NCBI GenBank assembly: GCA_900498245.1
Contig: LS998015.1
Coordinates: 543,416-560,484 of the forward strand
Source of the DNA: Candidatus Zixiibacteriota bacterium
Lineage (GTDB): Bacteria > Zixibacteria > MSB-5A5 > GN15 > PGXB01
Direction: 5' to 3'
Length of the DNA stretch: 17,069 bases
Shown: piece after piece, positions 1 through 7,994 of the stretch
Layout of the letters: each line of letters opens with the position of its first letter
How positions within the stretch are numbered: position 1 is the stretch's first letter
The notes under the pieces: model-generated
What the model was told of the DNA's origin: nothing
Databases searched by the model: none
The model's input: only the letters and a program-made list of their open reading frames with translations
Position numbers and translations under genes: made by a program

Positions 1-684
1 AAGCGTCTCGCCCTTCTTCTTATAATGCTGTTTCTCTACGGTCTCGTGATGGGGGCCTATCACAGTTTTCTGCAGGCCGTCGTTTCGGGTGTAAAGGTCG
101 CCCTGCTCTTTGCATTGGCGCTCCTGATCTGTTTTCCGGCCTTTTTCATAATCCAGTATATTCTCGGGTCGCGGTTGAAATTATCTCAGATGATTTCCAT
201 CATATTATCGGGATTTGTGTTGATGGCGGCGATCATGCTTTCATTCGTTCCGATCGTCATCATTTTTCTTCTGACTGGCAGTAATTATTATTTTTTGCAT
301 CTGCTGCATATCGCCGTCTTTATTTTCGCCGGACTTTTCGGCATGAACACCATCATTCAGGCCCTCAAATATTCCTGCGAGAAAAAAAATATCTATCCCC
401 GGACCGGGGTGGTGGTATTTCGGTTCTGGGTGGTTATATTGGCCTTCGTGGGAATTCAACTGGCCTGGAATTTTCGTCCTTTCCTGGGGGTGCGGGGAGA
501 ACCGTTTATGCTATTCGGACAGCGGGAGGGGAATTTCTATGCCGCCGTTCTCGACTCGGCCCGGCAATTAATTGTTCCCAAGAAGGGGTCCGGTCTCAAA
601 ACACCAAACCGGCCGGTGGAAGGTCGCCCCCTGGATACCTTGAGTCTGAAACAATTTTTTGGAGACAGCGCCGGTGGAAACTGA
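1..684 (+). CDS. Multi-pass inner-membrane protein, 5' end outside the window
   Basis: The reading frame is open from base 1 and an ATG occurs at 25, but the codons before it are also open and hydrophobic, so the gene probably starts upstream and 227 residues are visible. Counting from the ATG at 25, hydrophobic segments lie near residues 1-20, 28-50, 58-88, 90-112 and 130-148. A polar tail follows, with the pattern RPFLGVRGEPFMLFG and then QREGNFYAAVL. I recall a similar WxxRPFxG...PFxxF...REGNFYxAV tail in uncharacterised bacterial membrane proteins, often annotated only as hypothetical or with a spurious WH2 label, so no function is assigned. The stop (682-684) lies inside the next gene, so the two are probably co-transcribed and translationally coupled. 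The last ~45 residues are Pro/Gly-rich and likely cytosolic. Certainty that this is a real gene is high; its function is unknown. Confidence 0.8.
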   Translation, partial: KRLALLLIMLFLYGLVMGAYHSFLQAVVSGVKVALLFALALLICFPAFFIIQYILGSRLKLSQMISIILSGFVLMAAIMLSFVPIVIIFLLTGSNYYFLHLLHIAVFIFAGLFGMNTIIQALKYSCEKKNIYPRTGVVVFRFWVVILAFVGIQLAWNFRPFLGVRGEPFMLFGQREGNFYAAVLDSARQLIVPKKGSGLKTPNRPVEGRPLDTLSLKQFFGDSAGGN

Positions 685-889
685 CATCATGACGCTGGAA
701 GAAGTTGCGGCTTATCTGAAGGTCACCCCTCAGACCATTTATGTCTGGGCGCAGGAGAAGCGGATTCCCGCCGCTAAACTCGGCAAAGAGTGGCGGTTCA
801 AGAAATCAATTATTGATAAATGGTTCGCATCGCATTTCGACGCCAAATTCAATGACCTAATTGAAGAAGGCGGCGAAGCAAAAGAATGA
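674..889 (+). CDS. Excisionase-family (MerR-like) helix-turn-helix DNA-binding protein
   Basis: A 71-residue protein consisting almost entirely of one winged-helix domain of the excisionase type (helix_turn_helix_17). MTLEEVAAYLKVTPQTIYVW (6-25) forms the helix-turn-helix, followed by the wing-like RIPAAKLGKEWRF (30-42) and a last helix with DKWF. Family members bind DNA as small standalone adaptors or regulators, and most are unrelated to phage excision. I chose GTG 674 because GGAG at 661-664 lies 9 bases upstream and the family usually has only a few residues before the MTLEEVA motif. TTG 659 and ATG 689 are alternatives. It overlaps the membrane-protein gene by 11 bases, suggesting one operon, and it may regulate or localise that partner. 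No integrase or phage gene is nearby, so a role in excision is not supported. The acidic C-terminal tail (IEEGGEAKE) is not part of the domain. Confidence 0.82.
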   Translation: METDIMTLEEVAAYLKVTPQTIYVWAQEKRIPAAKLGKEWRFKKSIIDKWFASHFDAKFNDLIEEGGEAKE

Positions 890-900
890 CTGTCGCCGCC
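869..900 (+). terminator. GC-rich hairpin spanning the stop codon, possible terminator
   Basis: GGCGGCGA (869-876) pairs perfectly with TCGCCGCC (893-900) around a 16-base loop that contains the stop codon of the helix-turn-helix gene. No U-tract follows on the plus strand (GGTCTTCAAT), so this may be a weak or Rho-aided terminator, or simply an mRNA 3'-end structure. It sits in the 43-bp gap before the convergent peptide transporter gene. Confidence 0.3.
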
Positions 901-932
901 GGTCTTCAATGAAATATTACTGACTATTATTT

Positions 933-2261
933 CTAGACTGCCTTGGCCGGCCGGTGCTCAAACCGTCTTCCGACAAAATAGAAGAGAACTGTCACTACCG
1001 CAATCATGATAGTCATGATGCCGAAATAGTTCGCCGGAGTCATAGTTGTATAAATCCGGGAAAACCAGGCCGCCAGCGAATCTCCCAGGAACACGGTGAA
1101 GAGCCAGATGCCGGTAATCATCGATTTCATTCGCTCCGGAGCCTCTTCGAACGCCAGTTGCAGGCCAACCACGGAGATGCATAACTCCGCCATAGTAATT
1201 AATATATAGGCCCCCAGTTCCCATAAAATCGAGACCTTGTTTTGGATCCCGAAATATCCGGCCACCGTCATCAGTCCCATACAGAGTATCACCAGGAAGA
1301 AACCGATCAGCATCTTGCGCGGCGAGGATAATTTATGCGTTTCATCCTTATCGGTTTTCGACCAGATCCAGGCGAAGAGTGGGGTCATTATGACAATCAG
1401 GACCGGATTGAGACTCTGAACGGCGTCGGGCGGGATATGCCAGTTCCAGCCGAAGATATTCAGATCCAGGTTCATATAATCGCGGGCGAACAGGGTCCAG
1501 GTGGAATATGACTGATCGAAAATCGACCAGAAGAAAACGATCAAGATAAATAGACCGGAAATACGAAGCAGAACTCTCAAATCTTCTTTCTTCTGCTCCG
1601 GGGTTCTTTTTTCGCGCTGAATTTTGCGGACGTCCTCGGTGGGATAATGCTTCTTGCCGAGGTAGAAAATGCCGAGTGAAACCGCCATCAATATGGTCGG
1701 GGCCATGAAGGCCGGACCGTAGCCATAATGATCACGAATAAAGGGAAGTGAGAAGGTGGTGATGGCCGCGCCGATATTGATCGCCATATAGAACCAGGAA
1801 AAAGCTTGGGTCATCAGATGAGTTTTCCCGGCCTTCTGGTACATCAGCCCCATCAGAGTGCTGATGTTCGGCTTTATCGAACCGGAGCCGCCGGCCAGAA
1901 GGAGAAGCGCCGTATAGAGGCCGACCTCGGTATTGAAAGTTCCCAATATAATATGTCCCAATATATATGGGATGGCGAAGTAAATAATGGTTTTGAATTT
2001 GCCCAGCCAGTGGTCGGCCACATAGCCGCCGACGATCGGCAGGATGTAGCAGAAGGCGGTAAATAGCGAAACTACCGAGGCGCTGTTGGCATCGGTATAA
2101 CCCAGTTTCTGAATCATGTATAACAGGAGAAGGGTTTTCATTCCGTAAAACGAGGCGCGTTCGGCCAATTCACCCCAAAAGATGTAACGGAACCCGATCG
2201 GATGCTTGTTGTCATCGGGGTTGGTAATTATTGTGGACGGAGTCATTGCCTTATCTGTCAT
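933..2261 (-). CDS. POT/PTR2-family proton-dependent peptide MFS transporter
   Basis: A 442-residue inner-membrane secondary transporter of the major facilitator superfamily, expected to import di- or tripeptides with protons. The proton-coupling signature ExxERxxYYG is present as ELAERASFYG (31-40). The MFS loop motif follows as GGYVADHWLGKFKT (77-90), then GSIKPN (126-131) and the second PTR2 signature FSWFYMAINIGA (153-164). About twelve hydrophobic segments can be traced, with a charged central loop near 206-230 (KKHYPTEDVRKIQREKRTPE) linking the two six-helix bundles. The length is slightly below the usual 450-500 residues of bacterial POTs but complete. ATG 2261 is preceded by GGGAG at about 9 bases. 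The gene is divergent from the extradiol dioxygenase gene and convergent with the helix-turn-helix gene, so it is probably monocistronic. The exact substrate (dipeptide, tripeptide, peptidomimetic) cannot be read from sequence. Confidence 0.92.
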   Translation of the reverse strand: MTDKAMTPSTIITNPDDNKHPIGFRYIFWGELAERASFYGMKTLLLLYMIQKLGYTDANSASVVSLFTAFCYILPIVGGYVADHWLGKFKTIIYFAIPYILGHIILGTFNTEVGLYTALLLLAGGSGSIKPNISTLMGLMYQKAGKTHLMTQAFSWFYMAINIGAAITTFSLPFIRDHYGYGPAFMAPTILMAVSLGIFYLGKKHYPTEDVRKIQREKRTPEQKKEDLRVLLRISGLFILIVFFWSIFDQSYSTWTLFARDYMNLDLNIFGWNWHIPPDAVQSLNPVLIVIMTPLFAWIWSKTDKDETHKLSSPRKMLIGFFLVILCMGLMTVAGYFGIQNKVSILWELGAYILITMAELCISVVGLQLAFEEAPERMKSMITGIWLFTVFLGDSLAAWFSRIYTTMTPANYFGIMTIMIAVVTVLFYFVGRRFEHRPAKAV

Positions 2262-2416
2262 AATTATTGTCTCCCGGCAGAATGGTCCTGGGTCAAAATT
2301 TTTTAACCATCACGCTTTTTTGAAGATATTCATCAATTTAGCTGAATATTGCCGATTTGACAAATGTTTTCCCTCGGTTTTCTTAATTAAACAATTCATA
2401 TTTCCTCTGAATATTT

Positions 2417-2421
2417 GGAGG
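2417..2421 (+). promoter_or_regulatory. Shine-Dalgarno GGAGG fixing the dioxygenase start
   Basis: GGAGG lies 5 bases before ATG 2427. The in-frame TTG at 2415 overlaps this site and is therefore unlikely to be the start. Upstream, TTGACA (2357-2362) is a perfect -35 box, but no good -10 is found at 17 bases, so the promoter is only suggestive. Confidence 0.6.
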
Positions 2422-2426
2422 CACTT

Positions 2427-3230
2427 ATGGGAAGCTCCTCAATCGAGCGGTTGGACAGAATGCCGGTTCTATTCGTCGGGCACGGTTCTCCGATGAATGC
2501 CATCGAAGACAACGTCTGGAGTCAGAATTTCCGCAAACTGGCCGACCTGATACCGCCGCCAAAGGGGATATTGTCCATTTCGGCGCATTGGTTCATTACG
2601 GGGACCTTTCTTACCGGAAACGAGAATCCTGCGACTATTCATGATTTCAGCGGTTTTCCGAAAGAATTATATGAAATTGAATATCCGGCGCCGGGGGATT
2701 TGGCTTTGGCCCGAAAGGCGGTCAATCTGATTGGCGGCGATGTCGCGGCCCTGCGCGATGATTGGGGGATCGATCACGGAACCTGGAGTGTCCTCTGTCA
2801 TTTGCGGCCGCAGGCCGATTGCCCCGTGGTGCAACTGAGCATAGACAGCCGTCTGGATCCCGCCTCCCATTTCGATATCGGCAGGCATTTGGCCCCGTTA
2901 CGGGCCGAGGGCATATTGATCATGGGAAGCGGCAATATCACCCATAATCTTCGTTACGCCATGATGCATCTTTATAATAATGATCTTTCGCTCCCGGATT
3001 GGGCCGCTTCGTTTGATGCCGAAATGGCCGATGCCCTGGTTCGCCACGATGATGGTTACCTGAAAAAAGCGCTGGAAAGAAGCAATGGGAAAATGTCCCA
3101 TCCCACCCCGGATCATTTTCTACCGCTGTTGTATGCGGCGGGAGCGGCTAATGGAGAAGATAAGGTTAGTTTCCCCGTAACTGGATTTGATCTCGGTTCG
3201 CTCTCGATGCGGGCGGTACTTTTCGATTAG
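2427..3230 (+). CDS. ygiD: LigB-family extradiol ring-cleavage dioxygenase (4,5-DOPA dioxygenase, YgiD-like)
   Basis: A cytosolic 267-residue class III extradiol dioxygenase. In the YgiD/plant DODA subfamily, members open the aromatic ring of catechols such as L-DOPA at the 4,5 bond using a metal centre. Conserved histidines are all present: VGHGSPMNAI (H19), SISAHWF (H54), GIDHGTWSVL (H117), GSGNITHNL (H173) and HPTPDHFLPLL (H225, H230). By family knowledge the His of VGHGSP, of SAHW and of PDHF correspond to metal ligands and the others line the active site. Length matches the family (~260-270). ATG 2427 is chosen because of the GGAGG just upstream. The gene stands alone, with no other aromatic-catabolic genes next to it. 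Physiological substrates of bacterial YgiD homologues are poorly established, so the DOPA name indicates family rather than proven chemistry. Confidence 0.9.
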   Translation: MGSSSIERLDRMPVLFVGHGSPMNAIEDNVWSQNFRKLADLIPPPKGILSISAHWFITGTFLTGNENPATIHDFSGFPKELYEIEYPAPGDLALARKAVNLIGGDVAALRDDWGIDHGTWSVLCHLRPQADCPVVQLSIDSRLDPASHFDIGRHLAPLRAEGILIMGSGNITHNLRYAMMHLYNNDLSLPDWAASFDAEMADALVRHDDGYLKKALERSNGKMSHPTPDHFLPLLYAAGAANGEDKVSFPVTGFDLGSLSMRAVLFD

Positions 3231-3231
3231 A

Positions 3232-3257
3232 GGAAATTTTAAACCATTAAAATTTCC
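3232..3257. terminator. Perfect 11-bp AT-rich hairpin between convergent genes
   Basis: GGAAATTTTAA (3232-3242) and TTAAAATTTCC (3247-3257) form a perfect 11-bp stem around ACCA in the 43-bp gap between two convergent genes. A-rich and T-rich flanks are built into the stem, so it could terminate transcription in both directions. Its stem is AT-rich, which makes it weaker than a classical terminator. Confidence 0.5.
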
Positions 3258-3273
3258 CGATTCCGATCAACGC

Positions 3274-6200
3274 TTATTCTTTGGTAGGCCGGCGCATTTC
3301 GCGGCGGAAACGCTGCTCGAAGATAGTATAGAGCACCGGAATGAAAAATAAAGTGAGAAAGGTTGAAACAGTCAGACCGCCGATAACCGCTATCGCCAGC
3401 GGAGCCTGGGTCGATTCACCCCCCAGTCCAATCGCCATAGGAACAAGTCCCAATACGGTAGCCAGTGAAGTCATAATAATCGGTTTTAAACGGGTGCTGC
3501 CGCCGGCCACGACCGCTTCGAACAGTTCCGTTCCCTGTATCCGCAGATGGTTAATATAATCAACCAGAAGGACACCATTACTCACCACAATACCGATCAT
3601 TATAATGATTCCCTGGAACGACGTGACCGAGAGCGTAGTGCCGGTAAGGAACAATGTCCAGAGCACCCCGACTAACCCCAGCGGGACAGTGAACATGATA
3701 ATAAAGGGATCAATCAGCGACTGGAACTGCGATGCCATCACCACGTAAACCAGCAATATGGCCAGCCCCAGGGCCAGTGCCAGCATACTGAAAGTCTGTT
3801 TCTGCTGCTCGATGTTGCCGGTCTGTTTAACCTCGAAACCGGGGGGAACGGTTAAAGTATCGAGATTTTTTTGTATATCGGAAGCAACACTCCCCAAATC
3901 GCGTCCCGTGACATTGCCGGTAACTTCAACCAGCCGCTGCTGATATTTACGGTCGATCTGAACCGGAGAAGTAGTTTTTTCGATGGTCGCAATATTTCCG
4001 AGGAGAACCTGCTGGCCGGTGGAAGTGGTAATGGCGATATTCTGGAGATCCTCGATGTGGGACCGAAAATCTTCATCGAGACGGACCAAGATATTGTACT
4101 GATTGCCTGTGGCCGGATCGCTGTAGAGCGACGCCACCGAGCCGTTTATCATGGTGTTGATAGTATTGGCGACCTCGCCGACGCTTATGCCCAAAACTCC
4201 GGCCCGCTCCCGATCCACTTTGACCCGCAGTTCCGGCAAATTGTCCTCCCGGCTAATCTGGATATCAGTGGCTCCCGGGACCGTTCGTACAATAGAAGCG
4301 ACTTTTTTCGCCAGGGCCGAACCGGTGTCGAGATCGAATCCTCTGATTTCAATATCAACCGGCGCCGATGAACCGAAATTCAGCAAGAACCTTAAGAATC
4401 CGCCGGGGTTGATAAAAATTGAAGCGCCGGGGAGAGCCATAAGTTTGGGACGAATGGCATTGACAATTTCAAAAACCGACCGCTTTCGTTGATCCTGAGG
4501 AACCAGCGCTACCTGCACACTGGCGGCATGGCTGCCGGAATTACGGCTGAAAAGATTGCCGCTTCGGGCCGACGGCGTTCCGATGTCGGAGATGATGGTC
4601 TGCATTTCGGGGACATTATCCTTAATGACTTTTTCGACTTGTTTTACAAAAGCATCGGTCACTTCCGCTCTGGTCCCGACCGGAAGTTTGACGGATACGC
4701 TGAACTGACCCTCATCCTGGTCGGGGAAAAATTCGGTGCCGATAAATTTAACCAGGCCGACAGAGAGTATCGCCAATCCGACTATCATGCCGATAACCAG
4801 ACGGCGATGATTCAGCGCCCAGCGCAGGGCGACCGTGTAACGGTCATCAATTTTATCAATAAGGTCGTGGGCCCAAATCCGCAGCCGCTCCGAAAGACGG
4901 CGCGACTGGCGATCCATCGGCTTTTCCGGAGGGAGAAATTTCATGCACATCAAAGGTGTCACCGTTCTTGAGACAAAGAAGGAACCGAAGAGAGCCACTG
5001 AAATAGTAACGGCCAGAGGGACAAAGAGAAGTTTGGCGATACCGGAAACAAAGACGAGGGGGAGAAAAACGATAACAGTGCTGAGGGTCGAGACAAAAAT
5101 CGGTGACGCGACTTCCTTGGCCGCGTCCAGGGTCGCCTGAAGTTTGGTCTGCCCCTCCGTTTTCCGATTATAATGGCGGGAAATGGCCTCCAGTTCGACA
5201 ATAGAATCGTCTACCAATCTTCCCACCGCCAAGGCCAGCCCACCAAATGTCATAATATTCAAAGTGGCGTTTCCAAAGCGGAACCAGATGAAAGCGATAA
5301 GTATGGATAGTGGTATGGCAACAATAATAATTAGCGTGCCGTGCAGATTCCTCAGGAAAATCAAGATTATAAACATGGCCAGGATGGCGCCGAACAGGGC
5401 TTCATTTTTCAGGCCCGATATGGTCTGCTTGATATAGAGCGACTGATCGAAGGAAAGGGACATTTTAACCTTGTCGGGCACATCCGCCAATTTCGGCAAG
5501 GCGCGAAGGACATTATCGACCACCGCGACCGTGTTGGCGCTGGCCATCTTCTGAACCCGTAAGGTCACTCCCGGCTGACCATTGATGCGGACAATTTCGG
5601 TCTGCTCCTGATAACTGTCTTCCACTTTGGCTATATCGCGAATTCGAATCGGCACCCCGTTAATATTCTGAATGACAATATTTTCGATCGGCTTAACCAC
5701 ATTGAAACGACTCTCGGTCTTAAGAGAATAGTCGAAAATTCCGGTTTTGAGATCGCCCGAAGGGATAATCAGGTTGGAATTGGCGATAGCATTAAGAACC
5801 GCTTGGACCGGAAGTTTCAAACCCTGAATGCGATTTCGGTTTAAAGTAACATGGATTTCCCGGATCCGTCCCCCGGTAACAGCGGCCGAAGCCACGCCGG
5901 GGAGATGCTCTATTTGGGGTTCGATAGTATTGAGGGCCAGATCATACAGGTCGCGCTCATCCATATCTCCGGAAACCACGATATTACAGACCGGCAAATT
6001 GGTGATATCGAAACGAAGCACCACCGGTTGCGAGACGCCGTCGGGCAACTGGTTCATGATGCGGTTGACCCGCTGGACAACATCGACCAGGCCGACATCA
6101 AGGTTGGCATCCCAGTTGAAATTGATCCGAACTTGAGAGACCCCTTCCCGTGTCGAAGACTGCACATAATCGACATCATTGACCGAACTGACCGCCCGTT

Positions 6201-6402
6201 CTGTGATGACTGTCACCGATTGCTCCATATCCAGCGGGCTGGCCCCGGTATAGAAAGTAATGGTACTAACGACTGGAATAGTAATATCAGGAAGGAGGTC
6301 GACCGGCAACTGGAGGAACGAGACCACGCCCAGCACCACAATTGTGAGGGCAAAAAGCAGGGTCGAGATAGGATAGCGAAGCGCGAGTCGGGTCAGCCAC
6401 AT
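3274..6402 (-). CDS. RND-superfamily efflux permease (AcrB/HAE1-type)
   Basis: A full-length 1042-residue inner-membrane permease of a tripartite RND pump, which extrudes drugs or other amphiphiles using the proton gradient. The duplicated layout is visible: TM1 near 11-30, a large periplasmic porter loop to about 330, TM2-6 at about 335-485, a cytosolic helix, TM7 near 535-555, a second porter loop, and TM8-12 to the end. The TM4 proton-relay motif GGLALAVGRLVDD (387-399) keeps both Asp residues (398, 399). The TM10 segment reads GIVVSNGVLLVDY (937-949): the Lys that AcrB has here (K940) is Ser941. Lys-lacking versions occur in several HAE1 clades, so this is unusual relative to AcrB rather than evidence of inactivity. 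It lies 9 bp downstream of the adaptor gene in one operon, with no clear Shine-Dalgarno, suggesting translational coupling. No TolC-like gene is adjacent. Substrate is not predictable here. Confidence 0.95.
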   Translation of the reverse strand: MWLTRLALRYPISTLLFALTIVVLGVVSFLQLPVDLLPDITIPVVSTITFYTGASPLDMEQSVTVITERAVSSVNDVDYVQSSTREGVSQVRINFNWDANLDVGLVDVVQRVNRIMNQLPDGVSQPVVLRFDITNLPVCNIVVSGDMDERDLYDLALNTIEPQIEHLPGVASAAVTGGRIREIHVTLNRNRIQGLKLPVQAVLNAIANSNLIIPSGDLKTGIFDYSLKTESRFNVVKPIENIVIQNINGVPIRIRDIAKVEDSYQEQTEIVRINGQPGVTLRVQKMASANTVAVVDNVLRALPKLADVPDKVKMSLSFDQSLYIKQTISGLKNEALFGAILAMFIILIFLRNLHGTLIIIVAIPLSILIAFIWFRFGNATLNIMTFGGLALAVGRLVDDSIVELEAISRHYNRKTEGQTKLQATLDAAKEVASPIFVSTLSTVIVFLPLVFVSGIAKLLFVPLAVTISVALFGSFFVSRTVTPLMCMKFLPPEKPMDRQSRRLSERLRIWAHDLIDKIDDRYTVALRWALNHRRLVIGMIVGLAILSVGLVKFIGTEFFPDQDEGQFSVSVKLPVGTRAEVTDAFVKQVEKVIKDNVPEMQTIISDIGTPSARSGNLFSRNSGSHAASVQVALVPQDQRKRSVFEIVNAIRPKLMALPGASIFINPGGFLRFLLNFGSSAPVDIEIRGFDLDTGSALAKKVASIVRTVPGATDIQISREDNLPELRVKVDRERAGVLGISVGEVANTINTMINGSVASLYSDPATGNQYNILVRLDEDFRSHIEDLQNIAITTSTGQQVLLGNIATIEKTTSPVQIDRKYQQRLVEVTGNVTGRDLGSVASDIQKNLDTLTVPPGFEVKQTGNIEQQKQTFSMLALALGLAILLVYVVMASQFQSLIDPFIIMFTVPLGLVGVLWTLFLTGTTLSVTSFQGIIIMIGIVVSNGVLLVDYINHLRIQGTELFEAVVAGGSTRLKPIIMTSLATVLGLVPMAIGLGGESTQAPLAIAVIGGLTVSTFLTLFFIPVLYTIFEQRFRREMRRPTKE

Positions 6403-6411
6403 GGGATTTGA

Positions 6412-7461
6412 TTACGGTTGGATCTTTATCGGCCCGCCGTCGCGCACGAACTGCTGTCCGACGACAATGATTTGATCGTCACCGGTAAGACCGGAGAGAA
6501 TTTCGGTACGGGAATCGTGCTCCAGGCCGGCCTCGATATCCCGCCGGTGCGCGGTACTGCTGTCGGCGACAAAAATGTATGAACCCAGGGCATCCTGAAA
6601 GACGGCCTGCGTGGGGACGGTAAGAGCGTTTTCTTGTTTGTTTATGATAAGTGAGACCGCCGCAAACATCCCCGGTTTCAGGATATATTCATGATTGGGA
6701 ATATCGACTTCCACCGCCATGGTACGGGTATTAGGGTCGACCGCTTCGCTCTGGCGAACCACCGTTCCCTCAAATTCCCGGCCCGGGAAGGCATCGACTT
6801 TTACTACGGCCTCTTCACCGATTTTAATCAAAGGGACATCTTTTTCCAGGACATTGACGATAACCTTGACTCGGTCGAGATCCATAAGGTTGAAAAGGGT
6901 GGCATTCGTGGCCGTGAGGACCGCTCCCGGATCGAAATAGCGGCGCGTGATAAATCCGGAGAATGGAGCCGTAATGCGGGCGTAATCAAGTTGCGTTTTG
7001 GACGCATCGTAATTGGCTTGAGCCACTTTGAGAGCCGTAGTGGCGTAATCAAGATCTTGTTGTGCGACCAGGCTTTTGTCTCGGAGAGCCTTCGTCCTGT
7101 TATAATCGTCCTGCGCCTTCTGATAGTTGGCCAAAGCCTGATTGTACTGCTGCGACAAGACGGTTGTATCAATTTGAGCCAACATTTGATTGACTCTGAC
7201 AAAATCCCCCATGTTCACATAAACCGCTTCGAGATTTCCATATACTTTGGCGAAAACCTGGGCCTGTTGTATGGGCAAAATGTCTCCGGTTAATTGAAGG
7301 CTTTTTACCACGGTCTCCGTCCGGGGTTGCTCAATTTTCACCAAGGGAGCATTTTGACGGCGCACTTCACCTTTGGCGCTGGATTGAGAAATCTTCAAAA
7401 CCGCTATAGCAATTATGAATAGCGGTATCATGGCTATTATGACTTTGCTTTTTGTTTTCAT
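6412..7461 (-). CDS. RND efflux periplasmic adaptor (membrane fusion protein)
   Basis: A 349-residue HlyD/AcrA-type adaptor that links the inner-membrane permease to an outer-membrane channel. An uncleaved-looking N-terminal hydrophobic segment (about 6-23) anchors it; there is no lipobox Cys, unlike AcrA. Next come the first half of the lipoyl domain (about 72-98, with VYGNLEAVYVNMGD), a coiled-coil hairpin of roughly 99-162 rich in Gln, Ala and Lys, and the second lipoyl half (ARITAPFSGFITRRYFDPG). A beta-barrel (VKVIVNVLEKDVPLIKIGE) and the membrane-proximal domain (LTVPTQAVFQ onward) complete it. A GTG at 7485 would add eight residues, but ATG 7461 has AAGGA 7 bases upstream and directly precedes the basic signal-anchor (MKTKSK), so I prefer it. 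It is the promoter-proximal gene of the efflux pair. Confidence 0.93.
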   Translation of the reverse strand: MKTKSKVIIAMIPLFIIAIAVLKISQSSAKGEVRRQNAPLVKIEQPRTETVVKSLQLTGDILPIQQAQVFAKVYGNLEAVYVNMGDFVRVNQMLAQIDTTVLSQQYNQALANYQKAQDDYNRTKALRDKSLVAQQDLDYATTALKVAQANYDASKTQLDYARITAPFSGFITRRYFDPGAVLTATNATLFNLMDLDRVKVIVNVLEKDVPLIKIGEEAVVKVDAFPGREFEGTVVRQSEAVDPNTRTMAVEVDIPNHEYILKPGMFAAVSLIINKQENALTVPTQAVFQDALGSYIFVADSSTAHRRDIEAGLEHDSRTEILSGLTGDDQIIVVGQQFVRDGGPIKIQP

Positions 7462-7468
7462 TAGTTTT

Positions 7469-7473
7469 TCCTT
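7469..7473 (-). promoter_or_regulatory. Shine-Dalgarno AAGGA deciding the adaptor start
   Basis: Read on the minus strand, AAGGA precedes ATG 7461 by 7 bases. The alternative GTG at 7485 has no comparable site, which supports the shorter protein. Confidence 0.55.
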
Positions 7474-7496
7474 CGAATGAATCACCTCATTCTTCT

Positions 7497-7527
7497 ATTA
7501 TATTCAGCTACATCCTCAATTAGCCAA
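7497..7527 (-). promoter_or_regulatory. Putative promoter of the RND efflux operon
   Basis: On the minus strand a perfect TATAAT (7497-7502) lies 36 bases upstream of the adaptor ATG. TTGGCT (7522-7527) is the best -35 candidate, but the 19-base spacer is longer than ideal. It is the only consensus -10 in this gap on the correct strand. Transcription would start near 7490. Confidence 0.4.
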
Positions 7528-7538
7528 TGCCGACCATT

Positions 7539-7557
7539 TTGATACAATTTGATTCAA
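7539..7557. promoter_or_regulatory. Imperfect inverted repeat, possible operator of the efflux operon
   Basis: The plus strand reads TTGATACAATTTGATTCAA: seven-base half-sites match at five of seven positions around a 5-base centre. It lies just upstream of the proposed -35 of the efflux operon, where a TetR- or MarR-type regulator could bind. No regulator gene is adjacent, and a site this AT-rich could arise by chance. Confidence 0.22.
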
Positions 7558-7994
7558 AGGATCCTATGGCGTTAATCCCTCTTCAGTCGGTCATTGCATT
7601 TATCTTATAATTGATTTAATGTCTTTCTGTTCCCGCCATAGCCTAATTTTGACCAATTATATCTTGTTTTAAGAAGAGGAGCGGATTTGATTCTCGCGCT
7701 TCCTTCCCGCGCGACAGCTTGATATCCCCCTTTTGCGACCTTAAACCTATTGAAATACAATTGCTTGCGGCAAATACTTGTCTGCCCGCCGCTGTATTGA
7801 CCAGACCATTCCCGAAGAGTCCGATGGGCGGGACACTTTCCGGCGGCATTTCAATCGACCCCGATGGGAAGGCTTGCCAATAGAGATATTTAGATGTAAT
7901 TTATGGCCGGTTTGCGGCTTTTTGAGCAGTGGAATAAACTGTTTCGACGGGTTTTGTCGAATTGGCAATGGCAAATTAAAGGTGGTCATTTTAA
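7558..7994. other. Divergent intergenic region without a recognisable gene
   Basis: About 440 bp between the divergent efflux and lyase operons. Short open frames occur here on both strands (60-80 codons), but none has a good ribosome site, a recognisable domain or convincing composition. On the plus strand TTGCCA (7874-7879) and TAATTT (7897-7902), 17 bases apart, are a weak promoter candidate for the lyase operon and would give a ~85-base leader. The leader ends in AAAGGTGG (7978-7985), a good ribosome site for ATG 7995. No riboswitch, tRNA or strong terminator fold was recognised. The unusual length leaves room for a regulatory RNA or upstream operator that I cannot identify. Confidence 0.4.

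Noticed and set aside
659-889. Phage or integrative element suggested by the excisionase-family label
   Set aside because: Only the small helix-turn-helix domain is present; no integrase, att-like repeat or phage gene is visible, and this domain is common in non-mobile regulators.
2357-2388. Promoter of the dioxygenase gene at TTGACA
   Set aside because: The -35 match is perfect but no acceptable -10 occurs at 16-18 bases, so it is mentioned only beside the ribosome site.
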